A DNA stretch of 7,597 bases, taken from positions 1 to 7,597 of the forward strand of contig DBOB01000013.1 in NCBI GenBank assembly GCA_002299885.1, read 5' to 3'. This document shows, in pieces, positions 1 through 6,403 of this stretch. Under the pieces are notes generated by a model. It was given only the letters and a program-made list of their open reading frames with translations. It ran no database searches and had not been told where the DNA came from. The DNA is from Sediminibacterium sp. UBA657. Its GTDB lineage: Bacteria; Bacteroidota; Bacteroidia; Chitinophagales; Chitinophagaceae. Position 1 is the first letter of the stretch; every line of letters begins with the position of its first letter. Made by a program: the position numbers and the translations under genes.

Positions 1-33
1 ATAGCTTTCTTTTTTTATCAACCAAATCCTTTG

Positions 34-105
<72 letters not shown>

Positions 106-122
106 CATTCTCATCAAGTAAC

Positions 123-198
123 TGGAGCGGGAGACCAGGCTCGAACTGGCCACCTATAGCTTGGAAGGCTATCGCTCTACCAAATGAGCTACTCCCGC
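123..198 (-). tRNA. tRNA-Gly (anticodon TCC)
   Basis: This is a minus-strand cloverleaf. The acceptor stem GCGGGAG pairs with CTCCCGC. The anticodon stem ATAGC/GCTAT closes the loop CTTCCAA, which gives anticodon TCC for GGA/GGG glycine codons. The T-arm contains GTTCGAGCC. The discriminator T is followed by a genomically encoded CCA (123-125), unlike the other three tRNAs of the cluster. It sits 17 bp downstream of the next threonine tRNA's partner in transcript order, and all four probably come from one precursor. Confidence 0.96.
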
Positions 199-270
199 TT
201 TTATCAAAATTCAAAAGAACTTAATTTCACGTAATTGCTGATTTGGAGAAGCAATATACGTAAAATTTTG

Positions 271-353
<83 letters not shown>

Positions 354-365
354 GTAACACTTTTG

Positions 366-438
366 AGCCGGAAATGGGACTCGAACCCGCGACCTGCTGA
401 TTACAAATCAGCTGCTCTACCAACTGAGCTATTCCGGC
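366..438 (-). tRNA. tRNA-Thr (anticodon TGT)
   Basis: This is a 73-nt minus-strand cloverleaf. The acceptor stem GCCGGAA pairs with TTCCGGC. The D-arm contains TAGCTCAGTTGGTAGAGC, and the anticodon stem GCTGA/TCAGC closes the loop TTTGTAA, which gives anticodon TGT for ACA/ACG codons. The T-arm contains GGTTCGAGTCC. CCA is not encoded. It is the first tRNA of the cluster, about 40 nt downstream of a strong predicted promoter. Confidence 0.97.
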
Positions 439-484
439 TTATTCATTCCAATACATAAAAGAGCACTCCCAAATTTTGGGAAGG

Positions 485-513
485 CAAAGGTAATGGAATT
501 CTTTATTTATCAA
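485..513 (-). promoter_or_regulatory. Promoter of the four-tRNA cluster
   Basis: On the minus strand there is an exact Bacteroidota -7 element TACCTTTG (485-492, fits TAnnTTTG). A TTG -33 element (511-513) lies 18 bp upstream of it. Transcription would begin near 478-480, giving a leader of roughly 40 nt before tRNA-Thr(TGT). It lies downstream of the hpf terminator, so the tRNAs form their own transcription unit. This is a motif match; no start site has been mapped. Confidence 0.7.
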
Positions 514-594
514 AATTTTAGAGGAAATTTTTATCCCAAAAATCAAAAAATGTTTAGAAATCAATGAAATAGAGACGAAATGGGTCGTAAAGGG

Positions 595-629
595 CAAAAA
601 AAGAGGCCCATTTGGGCCGCCCTCTTTCT
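595..629 (-). terminator. Rho-independent terminator after hpf
   Basis: Minus-strand reading shows a GGCCC-AAAT-GGGCC hairpin with a further AAGA/TCTT pairing outside an unpaired segment. A TCTTTTTTT tract follows immediately. It starts about 15 nt past the hpf stop codon and separates hpf from the tRNA promoter. Confidence 0.85.
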
Positions 630-643
630 TGTAAACTTTAAAA

Positions 644-943
644 TTATGAAGCGAGTTTTTCTTTTTTCTTTTTCAACTGATTGATCACCGATTCAAATGC
701 ATGCTCAAAAGAACTTTCAAATGATTTAGAAGTGGATTTTACAAAGCAATCTTGCTTGGGGATGTGGATTTTAATCTCTACTACTTTGTCCTTAATGGCA
801 TGTACTAAATTATCTAATTTTAAGAAGACCTCTACCCTTGTGATTCGGTCGTGAAAAGTGGCGAGTTTTTCTAGTTTTTTTTGCACAAAATCTAATAGCT
901 TTTCGTCTGCATCAAAGTGCACTGTCTGAATGTTGATGTTCAT
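644..943 (-). CDS. hpf: Ribosome hibernation factor, short HPF/RaiA type
   Basis: A 99-residue protein with the layout of the short HPF/RaiA (S30AE) family. It begins with a strand that runs MNINIQTVHFDADEKL, then a lysine-rich helix (about 13-29), a central sheet (RITRVEVFLKLDN, VVEIKIHIPKQDCFVKST) and a C-terminal helix (about 74-97) ending in KKKKEK. Members bind the decoding region of the 30S subunit and inactivate ribosomes in slow growth. The length matches short HPF, and the C-terminal dimerisation domain of long HPF is absent. The ATG at 943 begins the conserved strand directly, so the start is secure; there is no SD. It lies 127 bp after xerC and before the tRNA cluster, a common Bacteroidota arrangement. 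HPF versus YfiA/RaiA subtype cannot be settled by eye. Confidence 0.9.
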   Translation of the reverse strand: MNINIQTVHFDADEKLLDFVQKKLEKLATFHDRITRVEVFLKLDNLVHAIKDKVVEIKIHIPKQDCFVKSTSKSFESSFEHAFESVINQLKKKKEKLAS

Positions 944-979
944 AAAATTAATTTTTAAAAGAAGTTAAAAAATTAAGAA

Positions 980-1010
980 CTGATCAGCGTAGCATGCCAT
1001 CGCGCTGCAG
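980..1010 (-). terminator. GC-rich stem-loop between xerC and hpf, possible terminator
   Basis: In a very A/T-rich spacer, minus-strand CAGCG and CGCTG pair across a 13-nt loop. The outer bases CTG and CAG can extend the stem past an AT bulge. TTCTTAATTTTTT follows. It could end the xerC transcript, or it could be a structured leader of hpf, whose ATG lies 37 nt further on. I found no convincing promoter between it and hpf. Confidence 0.35.
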
Positions 1011-1070
1011 TAGTAAGTTACTACAAATTCAAAAAGGAAACAATGATTGATGCTTTATTTTAGGAAAACT

Positions 1071-1970
1071 TTATGCTTTGGGATGCGCCTTAGCAAATAC
1101 AGCTTTTAACTGGTCGATGGTGTTGTGTGTGTATACCTGAGTAGCAGCCAAACTACTGTGGCCTAGCAGCTCTTTCACAGCATTTAGATCTGCCCCATTA
1201 TTCATTAAATGCGTTGCAAAACTATGTCTTAAAATGTGGGGACTTTTCTTTTGTAAAGTAGTCACCTGGCCTAGGTATTTTTTGACAAAAGTATAGACTG
1301 CTCTTGGCTGCAACATCTTACCATTTTCATTCACAAATAAATAAGGATTTCCTTGCGCCTCGGTTGGTTTCTGTTGGATATACATTTGCAATTCAGAAGC
1401 AAGTTCAGGACTGATTGGTAAGATCCTTTCTTTATTCCCTTTTCCAATTACTTTGATGATTCTTTTTGATAAATCTACTTGCGTTTCTTTGCACTGAATT
1501 AGTTCACTTAAACGCATACCTGTCGCATAAAAAACATGGATCACTAGCTTTTCTGTAAAACCTTTCCAACCTTCTGCAAATGCTAAATTAGTGAACAACT
1601 GTTCCATATCCTGTTCAGTCACAAAGCTGGGTAATCTTTTATTGACTTTTGGGCTAATCACTGTCTCCATTGGGCTTTTAGCTAGTGTGCCTTGTTGGAT
1701 ATGGTATTTAAAAAAAGATTTTAAGGAAGATATTTTTCGATTCAATGATTTGCTTGACATATCCTGTTCTTTCATGCTCGCGAGCCAGGTTCTTACCAAA
1801 GTGCCGGTAATTTGTTGAAATGCCAATCCCTCGTATTGTGTTTCAATAAAATCAAAAAATTGGGTCAAATCATTGGCGTAGGAAGTGGTAGTATGTCTTG
1901 AATACCTTTTCTCAAACTGGAGATAAGCCAGAAAAGCGTTTAAGGGCGCATATCTTGTTTGAATAGTCAT
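1071..1970 (-). CDS. xerC: Tyrosine recombinase XerC/XerD type
   Basis: A 299-residue site-specific recombinase, the usual length for housekeeping XerC/XerD. The N-terminal SAM-like core-binding domain (about 8-92) includes FLAYLQFEKRYSRHTTTSY. The catalytic domain (about 112-295) keeps the full active site: R153 in ATGMRLSEL, K177 in the GKGNKER turn, H245 and R248 in HILRHSFATHL, H271 in LGHSSLAATQVYTH, and nucleophile Y280. The family resolves chromosome dimers at dif with FtsK. It is not accompanied by element genes or att repeats, so it looks resident rather than mobile. The ATG at 1970 is the only start that keeps the whole N-domain, and it has no SD. It begins 17 nt after the rpsU terminator tract and may depend on read-through. 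Whether it is XerC or XerD is uncertain. Confidence 0.88.
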   Translation of the reverse strand: MTIQTRYAPLNAFLAYLQFEKRYSRHTTTSYANDLTQFFDFIETQYEGLAFQQITGTLVRTWLASMKEQDMSSKSLNRKISSLKSFFKYHIQQGTLAKSPMETVISPKVNKRLPSFVTEQDMEQLFTNLAFAEGWKGFTEKLVIHVFYATGMRLSELIQCKETQVDLSKRIIKVIGKGNKERILPISPELASELQMYIQQKPTEAQGNPYLFVNENGKMLQPRAVYTFVKKYLGQVTTLQKKSPHILRHSFATHLMNNGADLNAVKELLGHSSLAATQVYTHNTIDQLKAVFAKAHPKA

Positions 1971-1986
1971 GGTTAAAATTACTGCT

Positions 1987-2019
1987 AAAAAACAAAAAAG
2001 CCCCTTAAAAAGGGGCTTT
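1987..2019 (-). terminator. Strong rho-independent terminator after rpsU
   Basis: The arms AAAGCCCCTT (1997-2006) and AAGGGGCTTT (2010-2019) form a perfect 10-bp stem with a 3-nt loop. On the minus strand it is followed by a T-rich run (TTTTTT interrupted by one G, complement of 1987-1996). It lies about 28 nt beyond the rpsU stop. It would make rpsU largely monocistronic and limit transcription into xerC. Confidence 0.88.
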
Positions 2020-2046
2020 AAATTTATTCTAGAGTTTCTTTAGAAA

Positions 2047-2244
2047 CTATCCTTCGATTTTACCAGAGAAGATTTGTTGCTTGTAAATCGCTTTCAATAC
2101 CTCGAAACGACGTTTTACAGATGGCTTTACAAATGCTTGACGAGCACGTAAGTTTACCAAAGTCTTGCTTTTTTCAAACTTCTTTTTGTACTTCTTAAGG
2201 GCCTTGTCAATGTTCTCGCAGTCTTTTGAATCAATAATTAACAT
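2047..2244 (-). CDS. rpsU: Small-subunit ribosomal protein bS21
   Basis: A 65-residue basic protein of the bS21 family. It starts MLIIDSKDCENIDKALKKYKKKFEK, followed by the family core LRARQAFVKPSVKRRFEVLKA. bS21 sits on the 30S platform next to the 16S 3' end. In Bacteroidota it takes part, with bS6 and bS18, in burying the anti-SD. The open frame extends upstream to an ATG at 2283, but I place the start at 2244. That codon begins the conserved MLII sequence and is preceded at ideal spacing by a perfect SD. The upstream ATG lies inside the predicted -7 element and so outside the transcript. The gene has a strong promoter and terminator of its own. The strong SD, unique in this window, suggests feedback control by bS21-free ribosomes. 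Confidence 0.95.
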   Translation of the reverse strand: MLIIDSKDCENIDKALKKYKKKFEKSKTLVNLRARQAFVKPSVKRRFEVLKAIYKQQIFSGKIEG

Positions 2245-2251
2245 AATATAT

Positions 2252-2258
2252 ACCTCCT
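2252..2258 (-). promoter_or_regulatory. Perfect Shine-Dalgarno of rpsU
   Basis: Minus-strand AGGAGGT, fully complementary to the canonical anti-SD ACCTCCT, ends 7 nt before the ATG at 2244. No other full-length gene in the window has a comparable site before its start. It decides the rpsU start codon. In Bacteroidota it is expected to be used by ribosomes whose anti-SD is exposed because they lack bS21. Confidence 0.9.
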
Positions 2259-2280
2259 CAGGCGTTTTTAATTTGGAGAG

Positions 2281-2310
2281 CAAAGATAAGGCTAGAATTC
2301 AAAAAAACAA
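2281..2310 (-). promoter_or_regulatory. rpsU promoter
   Basis: Minus-strand TATCTTTG (2281-2288) matches the -7 consensus TAnnTTTG exactly. TTG (2308-2310) lies exactly 19 bp upstream, with a T7 run between them. The predicted start near 2275 gives a leader of about 30 nt that contains the SD. This is the best promoter match in the window. Confidence 0.8.
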
Positions 2311-2340
2311 ATTTTTGCTCCATTTTGTCTCCACAAATCT

Positions 2341-2361
2341 AAAAATAGGGCCTATTAGCCC
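2341..2361 (-). terminator. Weak terminator-like hairpin after hscA
   Basis: Immediately past the hscA stop, the minus strand reads GGGC-TAATAG-GCCC followed by TATTTTT. The stem is only 4 bp (2348-2351 with 2358-2361), so termination may be incomplete. Read-through would run into the rpsU promoter region. Confidence 0.4.
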
Positions 2362-2362
2362 A

Positions 2363-4219
2363 TTAATCCATTATCCCCTTCCCTTTTAGCGCTCCAGAAA
2401 TGGCCTGATCCATGACACGCTCCGCAAATGGTCTGGTTAATTCATTCAATGCCTCGGTTTTTCCTTGGATCAAATTTTTATCTTCCATGGTGATTGCCAG
2501 TTGCAATGCTTGCATCGCTTCTGCAGTTTGCATCAACTCATCCTTTGATAATAAAGACACATTTTTTGACATGAACTTTTCTGTCACAGATAAAATTTGT
2601 TCTGCTTCAGTCTTCGCTTCTACTAAAGCCCTAGTTGCAATGTCTTCTTTCGCATAAGTAATGCTATCCATTAATCTTTGTTCTACTTCTGCATCTGTTA
2701 ATCCATATTGAGGCTTGATGTCGATACTTTGTGTCAGTCCAGTTCTCAATTCTTTAGCACGTACTTGGAGGATGCCATCGGCATTGATTAAAAATTGCAC
2801 ATCTACTTTTGGTAAACCTGCTGGCATGGATGGGATCCCTGATAAAGTAAATTCACCCAACTTTCTATTGTCTTTCACTAAATCTCTTTCACCTTGATAA
2901 ATGGCTATTTGAATGCCTGATTGTCCATCTTTTTGTGTGGTATATTGTCTTCCTGCTTGTGTTGGAATTTTTGAATTTCTTGGTAATAACACATCCATCA
3001 ATCCACCCATGGTTTCTATTCCTAAACTCAATGGTGTGATATCCAATAACAACATGGATTGATTATTACCTGCTAAAATATCTGCTTGCACTGCTGCACC
3101 TAAGGCCACTACTTCATCAGGATTCACAGAGTCGTTCACTACTTGATTAAAATATTTTGACACGGTATTTTTTACCAATGGCACTCTTGTACTTCCTCCA
3201 ACCATCAACACCGTGTTGATGTCTGCTACTTTCAAACCCGCGTCCTTCATAGCTTTCGCACAACATTCCATTGTCTTATTTACAATTGGCGTAATTAAAC
3301 TTTCAAATATTTCTTTTGTGATACTTAATTTTTCACCTGCAAAATCTTTTTCAAAATGTGATGCATTAGATAACGCAATTTTTGCTTCTTCGGCAGCTAA
3401 TCTCAATTGTTGCTTTAAACTTTTAGTGTCGTCTAATGAATCTATTTTCATTAAGCCCATCCAATATTCAATGATGGCTCTATCTAAATCATCTCCTCCT
3501 AAATAGGTATCTCCATTGGTGCTTAATACTTCAAATACACCGCCGCTAATTCTTAAAATTGAAATGTCAAATGTACCTCCGCCTAAATCATACACTGCAA
3601 TTGTTTTTTCTTCTGAAGGATCCAACCCTAATCCATAAGCCAAACTTGCAGCAGTTGGTTCATTGATAATTCTTAATACATCTAACCCAGCTAATTTTCC
3701 AGCATCTCTGGTAGCTTGTCTTTGTGAATCATTAAAGTAGGCAGGCACAGTGATAACCGCTTTGTTCACTGGCGTTTTCAAAATATGTTCTGCCCTATTT
3801 TTTAATGCAGTCAAAATATGACCACTTAATTCAATTGGAGAATAAAACTGATCACCTACTTGCACTTTCACCAAACTATCCTTGTTATCGTCGATAATTT
3901 TATAAGCAAAAAAGTCTTGATGCGTTTGAATATCATTGTAACTCTTCCCCATCAAACGCTTTGCACTAAATATTGTATTGGCAGGATCTGTTTCTAAATA
4001 GGGTTTTGCAGCAGCACCCACTTCTACATTCCCAAAAGAATCAAAATGGACCACACTTGGCACGATACTACTACCATCAAATTCTTTCAGGGCAGTAGGC
4101 AATTTGGTTTCGGGATGGATAATGGCCACTAAACTATTGGTGGTCCCTAAGTCAATCCCAACAATCATTTCTGGTTGTTGTAAACTACCTGTTGCGATAT
4201 TGATGCCTATTTTAGCCAT
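2363..4219 (-). CDS. hscA: Fe-S cluster assembly chaperone HscA (Hsp70 family)
   Basis: A 618-residue Hsp70, close to E. coli HscA (616). The ATPase domain carries IVGIDLGTTNS (19-29), ITVPAYFNDSQR (156-167), VYDLGGGTFD (209-218) and VLMVGGSTRVP (337-347). The interdomain linker LLDITPLSLG is at 391-400, followed by the substrate-binding domain and helical lid. HscA rather than DnaK is indicated by IAVYDLGGGTFDISILR, LPRNSKIP, TTQKDGQSG, YGLTDAEV and a lid ending MDQAISGALKGKGIMD, with no acidic DnaK tail. HscA works with the J-protein HscB to release Fe-S clusters from IscU in the cytoplasm. No isc gene lies in this window. The ATG at 4219 gives the N-terminal extension typical of HscA; there is no SD. 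It is divergent from tyrS. Confidence 0.9.
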   Translation of the reverse strand: MAKIGINIATGSLQQPEMIVGIDLGTTNSLVAIIHPETKLPTALKEFDGSSIVPSVVHFDSFGNVEVGAAAKPYLETDPANTIFSAKRLMGKSYNDIQTHQDFFAYKIIDDNKDSLVKVQVGDQFYSPIELSGHILTALKNRAEHILKTPVNKAVITVPAYFNDSQRQATRDAGKLAGLDVLRIINEPTAASLAYGLGLDPSEEKTIAVYDLGGGTFDISILRISGGVFEVLSTNGDTYLGGDDLDRAIIEYWMGLMKIDSLDDTKSLKQQLRLAAEEAKIALSNASHFEKDFAGEKLSITKEIFESLITPIVNKTMECCAKAMKDAGLKVADINTVLMVGGSTRVPLVKNTVSKYFNQVVNDSVNPDEVVALGAAVQADILAGNNQSMLLLDITPLSLGIETMGGLMDVLLPRNSKIPTQAGRQYTTQKDGQSGIQIAIYQGERDLVKDNRKLGEFTLSGIPSMPAGLPKVDVQFLINADGILQVRAKELRTGLTQSIDIKPQYGLTDAEVEQRLMDSITYAKEDIATRALVEAKTEAEQILSVTEKFMSKNVSLLSKDELMQTAEAMQALQLAITMEDKNLIQGKTEALNELTRPFAERVMDQAISGALKGKGIMD

Positions 4220-4232
4220 GTAAGAAATTTTA

Positions 4233-4240
4233 CAAATTTA
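4233..4240 (-). promoter_or_regulatory. Candidate -7 element for hscA
   Basis: Minus-strand TAAATTTG fits TAnnTTTG and lies 13 bp before the hscA ATG. That would give a very short leader. No TTG is found at 18-21 bp upstream, so the match is only half supported. Confidence 0.35.
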
Positions 4241-4296
4241 GTTGAGTAACTCAGTTTTTAGGTTGCGAAATTAGGAATGAATTGCTGATAAGTAGT

Positions 4297-4304
4297 TATT
4301 TTTG
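4297..4304 (+). promoter_or_regulatory. Candidate -7 element for tyrS
   Basis: TATTTTTG fits TAnnTTTG and ends 16 bp before the tyrS ATG. A TTG lies only 12 bp upstream of it (4282-4284), which is too close for a normal -33 element. The position is plausible but the promoter is weakly supported. Confidence 0.35.
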
Positions 4305-4320
4305 TCGAAAGTGACCCCTT

Positions 4321-5604
4321 ATGACATTGATTCAAGCATTAAGATGGAGAGGTATGATTCAAGATATTATGCCAGGTACAGAAGAACTGTTCGAAAAAGA
4401 ACAAGTATCCGGCTATATTGGTTTTGATCCAACTTCAGACAGCTTGCATATTGGAAGCCTTGTTCCTATTTTGTTATTGGTGCATTTACAAAAAGCCGGG
4501 CACAAGCCTTATGCCTTAGTGGGCGGGGCAACAGGCATGGTGGGTGATCCAAGTGGAAAAAGTGAAGAGCGTAATTTATTAAGTGAGGAAACTTTAGCGC
4601 ATAATATTGCTGGTGTTCAAAAACAATTATCGCATTTTTTAAATTTCGATAGCAAGCAATCCAATGCTGCCGAAATGGTGAATAATTATGATTGGTTCAA
4701 AGACTTTAATTTCCTTTCTTTTATCAGAGAAGTTGGAAAGCATATCACTGTGAATTACATGATGGCTAAAGACAGTGTGAAAAAAAGAATCGAAGGTGAC
4801 ACTGGTATGAGCTTTACTGAGTTCACCTATCAGCTCATTCAAGGCTATGATTTTTATTGGCTTTACAAAAATAAAAACTGTAAAGTACAAATGGGTGGAA
4901 GTGATCAATGGGGTAATATCACCACTGGAACTGAATTGATCCGCAGAAAATTAGGAGGAGAAGCATTTGCATTTACATGCCCTTTGATTAAAAAAGCGGA
5001 TGGTGGCAAATTTGGTAAAACAGAGAAAGGCAATATTTGGTTAGATGCCTCTAAAACCTCTCCTTACCAATTTTATCAATTCTGGTTAAACGCTAGTGAT
5101 GAAGATGCTAATTCTTGGATTAAAATATTCACATTATTGGAACCAGCTGCGATTGATGCATTGATTGCCGAGCATGCCATTGCACCGCAACAAAGAATTT
5201 TACAAAAAGCATTGGCTGCTGAATTAACAAAATTTGTTCATAGCGAAGCAGATTTAAAATTTGCTATCGAAGCGACTGAGATTTTATTTGGAAATGCAAC
5301 TACGGAAGTTTTGCAATCCTTAAATGAAGTCCAATTATTACAAGTAATGGATGGTGTTCCACAAGTCACTGTTCCATTAGCAGCAATGAATGAAGGTTAT
5401 GACTTTATCAGTTTATTAGTGGACACAGCGATCTTCCCAAGTAAAGGGGAAGCTCGTAAAATGTGGCAGGGCGGCGGATTGAGTGTCAATAAAGAAAAAG
5501 TTGGCGCTGAAAAAACGCATATTCAAACTGCAGATTTATTACAAGGAAAATATTTATTAATACAAAAAGGTAAGAAGCAATATTATTTAGTGATCGCTGA
5601 ATAA
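4321..5604 (+). CDS. tyrS: Tyrosyl-tRNA synthetase
   Basis: A 427-residue class I synthetase, close to E. coli TyrS (424), that joins tyrosine to tRNA-Tyr using ATP. The Rossmann catalytic domain has the HIGH signature as HIGS (43-46), GGATGMVGDPSG (68-79), the tyrosine-recognition Y170-x3-Q174-x2-D177, GGSDQWGN (192-199) and the KMSKS loop in its TyrS form KFGKT (230-234). The C-terminal S4-type tRNA-binding domain spans about 362-426 (SKGEARKMWQGGGLSVN). The ATG at 4321 opens the conserved LRWRGMIQDIMPGTEE segment; no SD precedes it. The gene ends in tandem TAA stops inside a hairpin. It is divergent from hscA and convergent with the hydrolase. The cognate tRNA is at 271-353. Confidence 0.97.
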   Translation: MTLIQALRWRGMIQDIMPGTEELFEKEQVSGYIGFDPTSDSLHIGSLVPILLLVHLQKAGHKPYALVGGATGMVGDPSGKSEERNLLSEETLAHNIAGVQKQLSHFLNFDSKQSNAAEMVNNYDWFKDFNFLSFIREVGKHITVNYMMAKDSVKKRIEGDTGMSFTEFTYQLIQGYDFYWLYKNKNCKVQMGGSDQWGNITTGTELIRRKLGGEAFAFTCPLIKKADGGKFGKTEKGNIWLDASKTSPYQFYQFWLNASDEDANSWIKIFTLLEPAAIDALIAEHAIAPQQRILQKALAAELTKFVHSEADLKFAIEATEILFGNATTEVLQSLNEVQLLQVMDGVPQVTVPLAAMNEGYDFISLLVDTAIFPSKGEARKMWQGGGLSVNKEKVGAEKTHIQTADLLQGKYLLIQKGKKQYYLVIAE

Positions 5605-5630
5605 TAAAGCAATTAGTTTGCTTTATTATT
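5600..5630. terminator. 13-bp hairpin at the tyrS stop codon, probable bidirectional terminator
   Basis: The arms at 5600-5612 and 5618-5630 (AATAATAAAGCAA and its exact complement) form 13 perfect pairs with a 5-nt loop. The tandem tyrS stop codons lie in the left arm. The arm is symmetric and A/T-rich, so its U-rich side faces either direction. It separates convergent tyrS and the hydrolase. The G/C content is low and no long T-run follows, so strength is uncertain. Confidence 0.6.
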
Positions 5631-5685
5631 TACTTCGTTTACTTTATTTACCTCTTTTACTTTATTTACCTCTTTTACTTTATTT
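5621..5685. repeat. 18-bp tandem repeat between tyrS and the hydrolase gene
   Basis: The unit CTTTATTTACCTCTTTTA occurs perfectly at 5642-5659 and 5660-5677. A partial third copy (CTTTATTT, 5678-5685) follows, and a degenerate copy precedes it (5621-5641, with three extra bases). The degenerate copy shares its start with the right arm of the tyrS hairpin. On the minus strand each unit repeats the last codons of the hydrolase gene (ATA AAG TAA) in the same frame. Confidence 0.85.
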
Positions 5686-6346
5686 GATCCCAAATGGCGT
5701 CTGCAACCAATTGATTGCCTGCATCATTTAAATGCACTCTATCATATGTCAGAAAACCTTTGTCTAATTGCTTAGGATTATTTTTAATACTATAGTCCAA
5801 AAATAATTTCCTACAATCTACTAATGCAATATTCTTTCGAGCAGCATACTGACGTATCCAATTGGCATATAAATTAAGTTCACCATCCTGGGGATTGGAT
5901 TGGTCATTGCGCTCCCCTATTACAGCTGGAGTAACTAAAATAACCTTAGCGCCTTTTGATTGAATTTTTTGCACCACTGCATCATAGAATAAACCAAATT
6001 TATCATAATCAGTACCTGTGCCCATCATAGATTTATGCCAAACATCATTTACACCCACCCAAATTACCACTACATTTGGTGCTTTATCCAATACGTCACG
6101 CTCTAATCTCAAGTATAAATCATAAATCTTATTTCCACCTATACCTGCACCCAATAAGTCAAATTGATTGGTTTGTCCTTTACTTGCAATCCGGTTTTTC
6201 AAAAGGTCGATATAGCCACCTTTTTGAACCCCCAATTCAGTAATTGAATCTCCAAAAAAAACAATTTTTTTCTTACCCTCTTGTATAAATGACATGCAGC
6301 AAATACTGGTGATTATGAATAACGCTGAGGCAATTTTAAAACGCAT
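5675..6346 (-). CDS. Exported SGNH/GDSL-family hydrolase
   Basis: A 223-residue SGNH hydrolase. Residues 1-20 (positive MRFK, then a hydrophobic stretch to CCMSF) form a Sec-type signal peptide. Cysteines 16-17 do not sit in a good lipobox, so a lipoprotein is unlikely but not excluded. Block I is FFGDSIT with nucleophile S34, block II is GAGIGGNK (66-73), block III is GVNDV with N100, and block V is D202-R-V-H205. All catalytic and oxyanion residues are therefore present. The family removes acyl or acetyl groups from lipids or carbohydrates; the substrate cannot be read from the sequence. It probably acts in the periplasm or outside the cell. The ATG at 6346 supplies the signal peptide. No polysaccharide-utilisation genes are adjacent. 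Confidence 0.88.
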   Translation of the reverse strand: MRFKIASALFIITSICCMSFIQEGKKKIVFFGDSITELGVQKGGYIDLLKNRIASKGQTNQFDLLGAGIGGNKIYDLYLRLERDVLDKAPNVVVIWVGVNDVWHKSMMGTGTDYDKFGLFYDAVVQKIQSKGAKVILVTPAVIGERNDQSNPQDGELNLYANWIRQYAARKNIALVDCRKLFLDYSIKNNPKQLDKGFLTYDRVHLNDAGNQLVADAIWDQIK

Positions 6347-6372
6347 AGGTCAGTTGTTTAATTTTTAATTTA

Positions 6373-6403
6373 AAAATCTAGGTTTAAGTTAAGCCAAAAC
6401 CAA
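6373..6403 (-). promoter_or_regulatory. Possible promoter of the SGNH hydrolase gene
   Basis: Minus-strand TAGATTTT (6373-6380) matches seven of eight positions of the -7 element pattern TAnnTTTG. TTG (6401-6403) lies 20 bp upstream. The leader would be about 20 nt. The final G is missing, so this is a moderate match only. Confidence 0.4.

Noticed and set aside
1591..1818. Plus-strand open frame inside xerC
   Set aside because: It is antisense to a well-conserved catalytic gene, has no promoter or family resemblance, and its hydrophobic look comes from the opposite strand's codons.
1071..1970. Tyrosine recombinase as the integrase of a mobile element at a tRNA
   Set aside because: Its length, full Xer active site and setting between rpsU and hpf indicate a resident dimer-resolution enzyme. 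No att repeats or cargo are nearby.
2033..2048. Small hairpin AGTTTC-TTTA-GAAACT at the rpsU stop codon
   Set aside because: It is only 6 A/T-rich pairs, and the strong terminator nearby already accounts for termination.
2165..2389. Plus-strand open frame across the rpsU promoter
   Set aside because: It is antisense to rpsU and its control region, with no independent support.
2412..3506. Several plus-strand open frames inside hscA
   Set aside because: They are shadows of a conserved 618-codon gene and show no protein-like conservation.
4639..4908. Minus-strand open frame inside tyrS
   Set aside because: It lies opposite the tyrosine-binding region of tyrS and shows no family features.
5642..5677. 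CRISPR array
   Set aside because: The 18-bp copies are directly adjacent with no spacers, and they overlap a gene end. This is an ordinary tandem duplication.
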